Origin: Corythucha ciliata
Taxonomy: Eukaryota > Arthropoda > Insecta > Hemiptera > Tingidae
Assembly (NCBI GenBank): GCA_038030265.1
Contig: CM075942.1
Coordinates: forward strand, 46,528,751-46,592,750
Reading direction: 5' to 3'
Length of the DNA stretch: 64,000 bases
The first letter of the stretch is position 1. The number at the start of each line of letters is the position of its first letter. Shown piece after piece: positions 59,186 to 64,000 of the stretch. The position numbers were made by a program, and so were the translations under genes. The notes below the pieces were generated by a model. The model was not told the DNA's origin and did not search any database. It saw nothing but the letters and a program-made list of their open reading frames with translations.

Positions 59186-60314
59186 GGGCCAATTTCACCA
59201 CCTGGAGTTAGGTTGGAGTTACTTAACTCTAACATTGTTTACATAAATAGTGACGCTATTCGGTACGTATACTCCATGTTAGACTAGCCTTTGATTCCCA
59301 TTTTCATTTTTTGAAAAAGTCAAGGGGGAGGGGGTGGTGCCCCCGGGGTGGAAGTAAGTGTGTGGTCTTGTTAGCACGATAACTCTCGTAGAAATTAATT
59401 TAGCAGAACGCGCTTTATCTAAAAAATCAGTAGTCATAAGATCCCGGTCGGTATTGCATTTGGGCCAAATCGGTCAAGGTGGAGGGGGGGAAATAGGGGT
59501 TGAAATGGTAAAAAAATCACTAAAAATCACCAGTTGATTCTAGAAGCATCATATTCGGTACGTATACTCCATGTTAGACTAGCCTTTCATTCCAATTTTA
59601 ATTTTTTGAAAAAGTCGACGGGGAGGGGCAGGTGCCCCCGGGGTGGAAGTAAGAGTGAGGTCTTGTTAGCACGATAAGTCTCGTAGAAATTAATTTAGCG
59701 GAACACCCTTTATCTAAAAAAATCAGTAGTCATAAGACACCGGTCGGTATTGCATTTGGGCCAAATCGGTGAAGGTGGTGGGGGGGGGGGGGAAATACGG
59801 CTTGAAATGATCAAAAAATCACTACAAGTCACCAGTTGATTCTAGAAGCATCATATTCAGTACGTATACTCCATGTTAAAGTAGGCTTTGATTCCAATTT
59901 TAATTTTTTGAAAAAGTCGAGGGGGAGGGGGCGATGTCCCCGGGGTGGAAGTAAGTGTGAGGCCTTGTTAGCACGATAACTCTCGTAGAAATTAATTTAG
60001 CGGAACGCGCTTTGGCACAAAAATCAGTAGTCATAAGGCCCTGGTCGGTATTGCATTTGGGCCAAATCGGTCAAGGTGGAGGGGGGAAAATAGTGGTTGA
60101 AATGGTAAAAAAATCACAACAAATCACCAGTTGATTCCAGAGCATTATATTCGGTATGATGATTCCATTTTGAAATAGCCTTTGATTCCCATTAAGTTCA
60201 GCTTAAACAAACCCGGCAGCAAACAGTACGAGGGAGGGTCAAACAAACGAATTTTTTAAGTTAATTCTGAGTTAACGTAACTCAAACCTTAACTCTCGGT
60301 GGTGAAATTCACCA
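59186..60314. mobile_element. Harbinger-type element carrying a ~297-bp tandem array
   Basis: The left end gggccaatttcaccacctgg and the right end ggtggtgaaattcacca are inverted, followed inward by inverted gagttaagg / gagttacttaactc words. TTA flanks both sides (59,183-59,185 and 60,315-60,317). The interior is almost entirely a tandem repeat starting attcggtacgtatactcc at 59,258, 59,553, 59,855 and (diverged, truncated) 60,149, giving periods of 295, 302 and 294 bp. Each unit has a G-rich segment (gggggaggggg). No long frame was seen. Confidence 0.85.
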
Positions 60315-60767
60315 TTAGAGAATCAATTAATTTTGCCTTTCGTCCCTTAAAACAAGCAATTTCGGCATTTTGGCCCTATCAAAACAAAAACCCCGCGAAT
60401 TTTCCTTGCACGAAAAACCAGAATTTCTCACGTTTGAATCATAATTTCCTGGGTGTTAGCTCAAACAAAATTTTGCAGAGATGTCCCACTCAACATTTTC
60501 AAGCTGAACTGTTGATGGGATTTCGGGGCTTAAAAAGATGTTTATAAATAGAAATAATCACGCTTTGTGGTCAGCTTCCACTTTCGTGGCCACTTAGTCA
60601 GCTAACGGGTAGAATATAACAGTATTTGGCAATAGAGAAAGATACTTGGGCAAAGCTCTTAACCAGAAAACTTCATTGGTCGGTTTTGAGAGGATTTTAC
60701 TAGGTTTATTCTCCCCATGATCGTGATATACTCCACTGCATGGCAACTATTTTTATTTGGATTTCAG
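60315..60767. other. Upstream flank or intron of the Ser-rich gene
   Basis: No exon recognised. The first placed exon begins at 60,768 after an atttcag acceptor, so this is presumably intron. Confidence 0.4.
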
Positions 60768-63700
60768 TACGATAGAAGTCGACCAAACTATGGAAGTCTT
60801 CCTCGAAGCTATGGATCGTCGAAGACAACCGCGGATCGCAACACGAATGCCACGGCTGACTCAGCCGGACCACCCACACCCACGCGAACTTCGTCTTCAC
60901 GGTTCACTACACGTGGACTATCCGTCGAGCGACCAGCTGACCGCGCCAAATCCCCCGAGGTAATTAACTAAAACGCGTTAATTTTCGTTACGGTTATAAA
61001 ATATTTTGTTATTATTTAATTCAGCCTAGAAAGTATGCCCCACTTGAAACGACTTCTCTTCGAATTGGAAGCAGCTCGAGATTCGGCGGTCAAATCGCTC
61101 GGTCACCCATTTCAGAAAAATCTCCCAACGTCTTCGGAATATCTCCCGTGTCGGAATTACCACCGACGCCTTTTGGACGTATGGTGGTGCCGTCGACACG
61201 GAGCGAGTCGTATCAGGTTGTGACGAGGTCGACTTCACCGACTCCACCTTGTAATTCGTCGTTTCTCCGAGCCAAAAGGGCGGACATGGAGCGTTTGGAG
61301 ACGAAACAAGTAGGTGACATGTGTAGGACATAATTTTTCTAGGTTTTGGTTAGTGACTAAGGTTGCTGTTTTTTTTTTTTTTTTTTAAGGTTTCTAGAAC
61401 GGGAGGAAAAACTTGTGTTTCGATGGAAGTTCAGACCGAGGATCCGAAGAAACTTTCTTCTTCTGTAGGGACGAAAGGAATTGTTGGTTCGGGCAGTTCG
61501 GTAAAACCAATTTACCGAGGCTACCTCGCTGCAAACAAGATGCCAACTGAAGAGGCCAAACCGGAAGAACAAGCGAAACCTCGAGTCGGTGGCCTCAGTT
61601 TGGCTGCTAGGCCTACAGAACTTTCACTGCCTAAAACAAATTTCACTCCTTTCAAACTCACCAAGTCTACATCAGTGATCAGTAAAACACCACCGTCCAA
61701 ACCCAATGCGGCTCCTTTGTCGGCACGAACGAAAGCCGATTCGTCCAGTTCGGATGACTCATCGAGTGAGTCATCGTCAGAATCCTCATCCAGTTCGACT
61801 TGCTCGTCCAAATCAAAAGCGCGTCCACCGTCCAGCAGCAGTGGTTTCTCTAAATACGTGTCAGCGCCAGCATCACACGCTTCCACCAGCCACATGTCGT
61901 CGGCCGATGAAGCGTCCAGCCTTGCTGCCGACAAACCACCCAAGGCTCCCTGGAAAAAGGATGAAGCGAAATCTGTTGTCGTGAAAGCTTTAGCTCCCGT
62001 GACTCCGCTCAAAGTTAAATTCGGCGGATCGAACTCGGGGAAGAGTTCGGAGGAGGAAGAGAAGAAAACGTTCAAACTAAGAAAATTTGACTCTGGGGAG
62101 CGTGCCTGGTGGCTGGAGAGTACAAAAGACGTTCCCGCGCTATTGAAAAAATCTCCCAGCAATCATCAAGTGGTGGCTCCTGACGACACCAAACGATCGT
62201 TCAAATTACGAAAGTTTGACTCCGGTGACACTAGTTCCTGGCTGAGTGACAAGGATGACCAGGAGAAACAAAAACCTGGAATTAAATTGCTGAATATGCC
62301 GAATGGAGTAAACGTAAAATCGTCTTCGTCGTCAGTTTCCCTTCAAAAAACAGGTTCAGTGTCATCGTTGACGAGTGATGATGGTTCATCGAGTAAGAGC
62401 CTCCAAAGGACAAAGAGTAGCGTCAGCATGAGCCTTCCGAAGAAAGGCAGTGGAGTTGGTATAATTGTTATTAAAAATTTACGCTTAAATTTTATTAGGG
62501 GTTTTGCCATTTTCCTTTTATAAAAGGGTCTACAGAAAACAGGGAGCAGTCTCAGTGTCGCACAGTTGTCCCCTCTCAAACGGTCTCCCAGTGGGTCCAA
62601 ACCACCCCTCTCGTCATCGCCCACATCCTCGCGGACGGATTCTCTTGAACTCCTTGAAGCCAAAGAGCACACCCCCGGATTCAATCGACTTCATCAAAGG
62701 CTACGATTGATGCGACCTTTGGTCCGTGTCGAGTCGGGCGACCGTGACTGGTGGTTGTCGGACGATGAAAAGGCAGAGGCGAGTCGAAAAGTCCGTCTCA
62801 GCGAGCAACTTGGCAGGGTATTCTACAAAACTGCTTGTGTTGTTGGATGGGCGTGGGGTATCAAGCATTTTCTAAAACGCGATTTTCTTTCTTTCCAGGT
62901 GTATTGCGGAACGTACACTAACATTGATCAAGTGCTGGGCAACCAAGCCCCACCTCCAGCCTCTTTCCGAACGCCGGAACATACATCCTCGGGTATGTTT
63001 GTCCTAAACAATTTTCCCCTGACCCAAATCCGGTTTCATTGCAAGGACTAACGCTAGTAGCTACGGGAGGGGGGTAAAATTACTTTTTCCGGTCTATGCA
63101 AGTTTGTGAATACTCTGTGAAAAGAAACTAAACAATCTGAGAACTATATTTTTACTATTGGGACCTCTACATGTAAAAAAAAGTGCAGCATGAGCACAAC
63201 AATTGGCAATTTGGGTGGTTTGAAAACAAAAAACAGAAGAAAGAAAAAAGCATTACGAATGCGGTGCCTTCCCAAATAAGAGCGGAAACATCAAAAGAGG
63301 TCTATTGAGGTAATTTTCCCTACAAAAACCGAAGCGAAAAAAGGCAATGGTTGTGTTACTGGGACAGGCGAGAGGCACAGTCAATTCAAATATTGACACC
63401 TATATCTCGTGAATTGTTCTTTGGAAAAAGAAAATAATAAAAAATACACGATTGTTTGAATGGAGAGCAAAATGAAGCACAACGGGAAGATGTATTTGTA
63501 CGCCCCCTCCCCCCTCACGCCAAGAGCGGTGGGTTACATTTTATCGATCGGTGCCTTCTTCGGGTGGAGAGCGTAGGTGCGGGCTGAATTAAGTGTGTTC
63601 GAGTTGGGAGGACAAAGGACTTTTCAGGATCATTTCCCCAAGAAAAAATAAGTTTTTTTTTATCGGGGTCTAATTCATTCATTTTATTATACCGCAGAAT

Positions 63701-63810
63701 CGAGCGACGAGGACGATCAAGACTGGTATCGTGAAATTGCCGCCGACGAAGTCAAAGTTCACGACTCAACGGCGCAGTCTCCGGTCATCCAGCCGGCAGG
63801 AATGATCAAG
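60768..63810 (+). CDS. Ser-rich protein with repeated SG...WWL motif (partial both ends)
   Basis: Function unknown. Six exons join in frame to about 680 codons: 60,768-60,959; 61,025-61,309; 61,390-62,454; 62,527-62,817; 62,899-62,992; 63,698-63,810. All have AG acceptors and GT donors; the donor after 62,454 (gttggt) is weak but is the one that keeps frame. The N-terminal part (YDRSRPNYGSLPRSYGSS) and long Ser/Pro/Lys-rich stretches look disordered. Three copies of one motif stand out: KLRKFDSGERAWWL, KLRKFDSGDTSSWL and LVRVESGDRDWWL, each with charged flanks. After them come YCGTYTNIDQVLG and DWYREIAADEVKVHDSTAQ, which look conserved and resemble the C-terminal blocks of large uncharacterised arthropod proteins (recollection only). 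The gene continues past 63,810 and starts before 60,768. Confidence 0.85.
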
Positions 63811-64000
63811 GTAATTTTTTTCATTCCATTTATCAAAATTTAGTGGCTCATTAAATTTGCAAAAATATAATTATTGTTTGCATCCGCCTCTAGGGTGGAC
63901 GCATTTCTCTTATTTTTATACGCGAATGATTGTCAAAGGCTTTAAACCTAAAGATCAATAGGGAGGGGTAGTTTTATGACAAAGATTAGATAGCAATAAA
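63811..64000 (+). other. Intron of the Ser-rich gene, runs off the window
   Basis: Opens with gtaatt after the last placed exon; no further acceptor plus open exon is visible before the window ends. Confidence 0.6.

Noticed and set aside
61521..62162. 213-residue open frame on the - strand
   Set aside because: It is the complement of the Ser-rich coding exon; the + strand reading has in-frame splice sites, repeated motifs and continuity with its neighbours.

Overview
The window is nuclear DNA of a multicellular animal: genes are split by GT-AG introns (mostly 60-400 bp), the flanks are AT-rich, and transposons, MITEs and decayed minisatellites fill most of the space. The protein set (Shroom, an MFSD11/UNC93-type transporter, a MAP10-like protein) is metazoan. 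An invertebrate, probably an arthropod, fits the compact introns and sequence style, but this is inference. No bacterial operons, CRISPR arrays, rRNA or tRNA genes were recognised.

Four protein genes can be supported. (1) The C-terminal part of Shroom lies on the + strand (20,950-23,284, seven exons, ASD2 domain, poly(A) signal at 23,988). (2) A complete eight-exon MFSD11-like gene lies on the - strand (38,125 to 35,916). It can be joined in frame into 453 residues, but only if intron 1 has a GC-AG donor. (3) A single-exon MAP10-like gene lies on the + strand (43,049-44,095). (4) An unnamed Ser-rich gene lies on the + strand (60,768-63,810, six internal exons, open at both ends), carrying a repeated R-K/V-F/V-D/E-S-G-D/E...W-W/S-W-L motif.

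Mobile DNA dominates the rest. hAT-type elements with 8-bp target duplications are at 47,526-50,043 and 27,001-28,109. Two more likely ones are at 25,549-29,586 and 40,210-42,927. Three of these four are largely filled with decayed minisatellite. A broken hAT transposase gene (ZMYM1/DUF4371 type) is at about 30,163-31,770. Harbinger-type MITEs with TTA/TAA target duplications occur at 4,769, 26,538, 38,684, 40,998, 41,089 (nested), 51,486 and 58,480. A larger relative at 59,186-60,314 carries three and a half copies of a ~297-bp tandem repeat. A 2.1-kb foldback element (32,305-34,427) and a 1.3-kb TIR element (34,601-35,875) lie just downstream of the MFSD11-like gene.

The minisatellite arrays are at 1.3-1.9, 4.1-5.0, 7.1-8.4, 14.5-15.9, 18.2-19.5, 26.3-28.6, 40.4-41.6, 47.8-50.0 and 52.6-54.6 kb. 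They give rise to most of the spurious open frames. The four host genes show no sign of acting in one pathway. The window looks like ordinary gene islands in a transposon-rich landscape, and the nested transposon/minisatellite structure is its most unusual feature.
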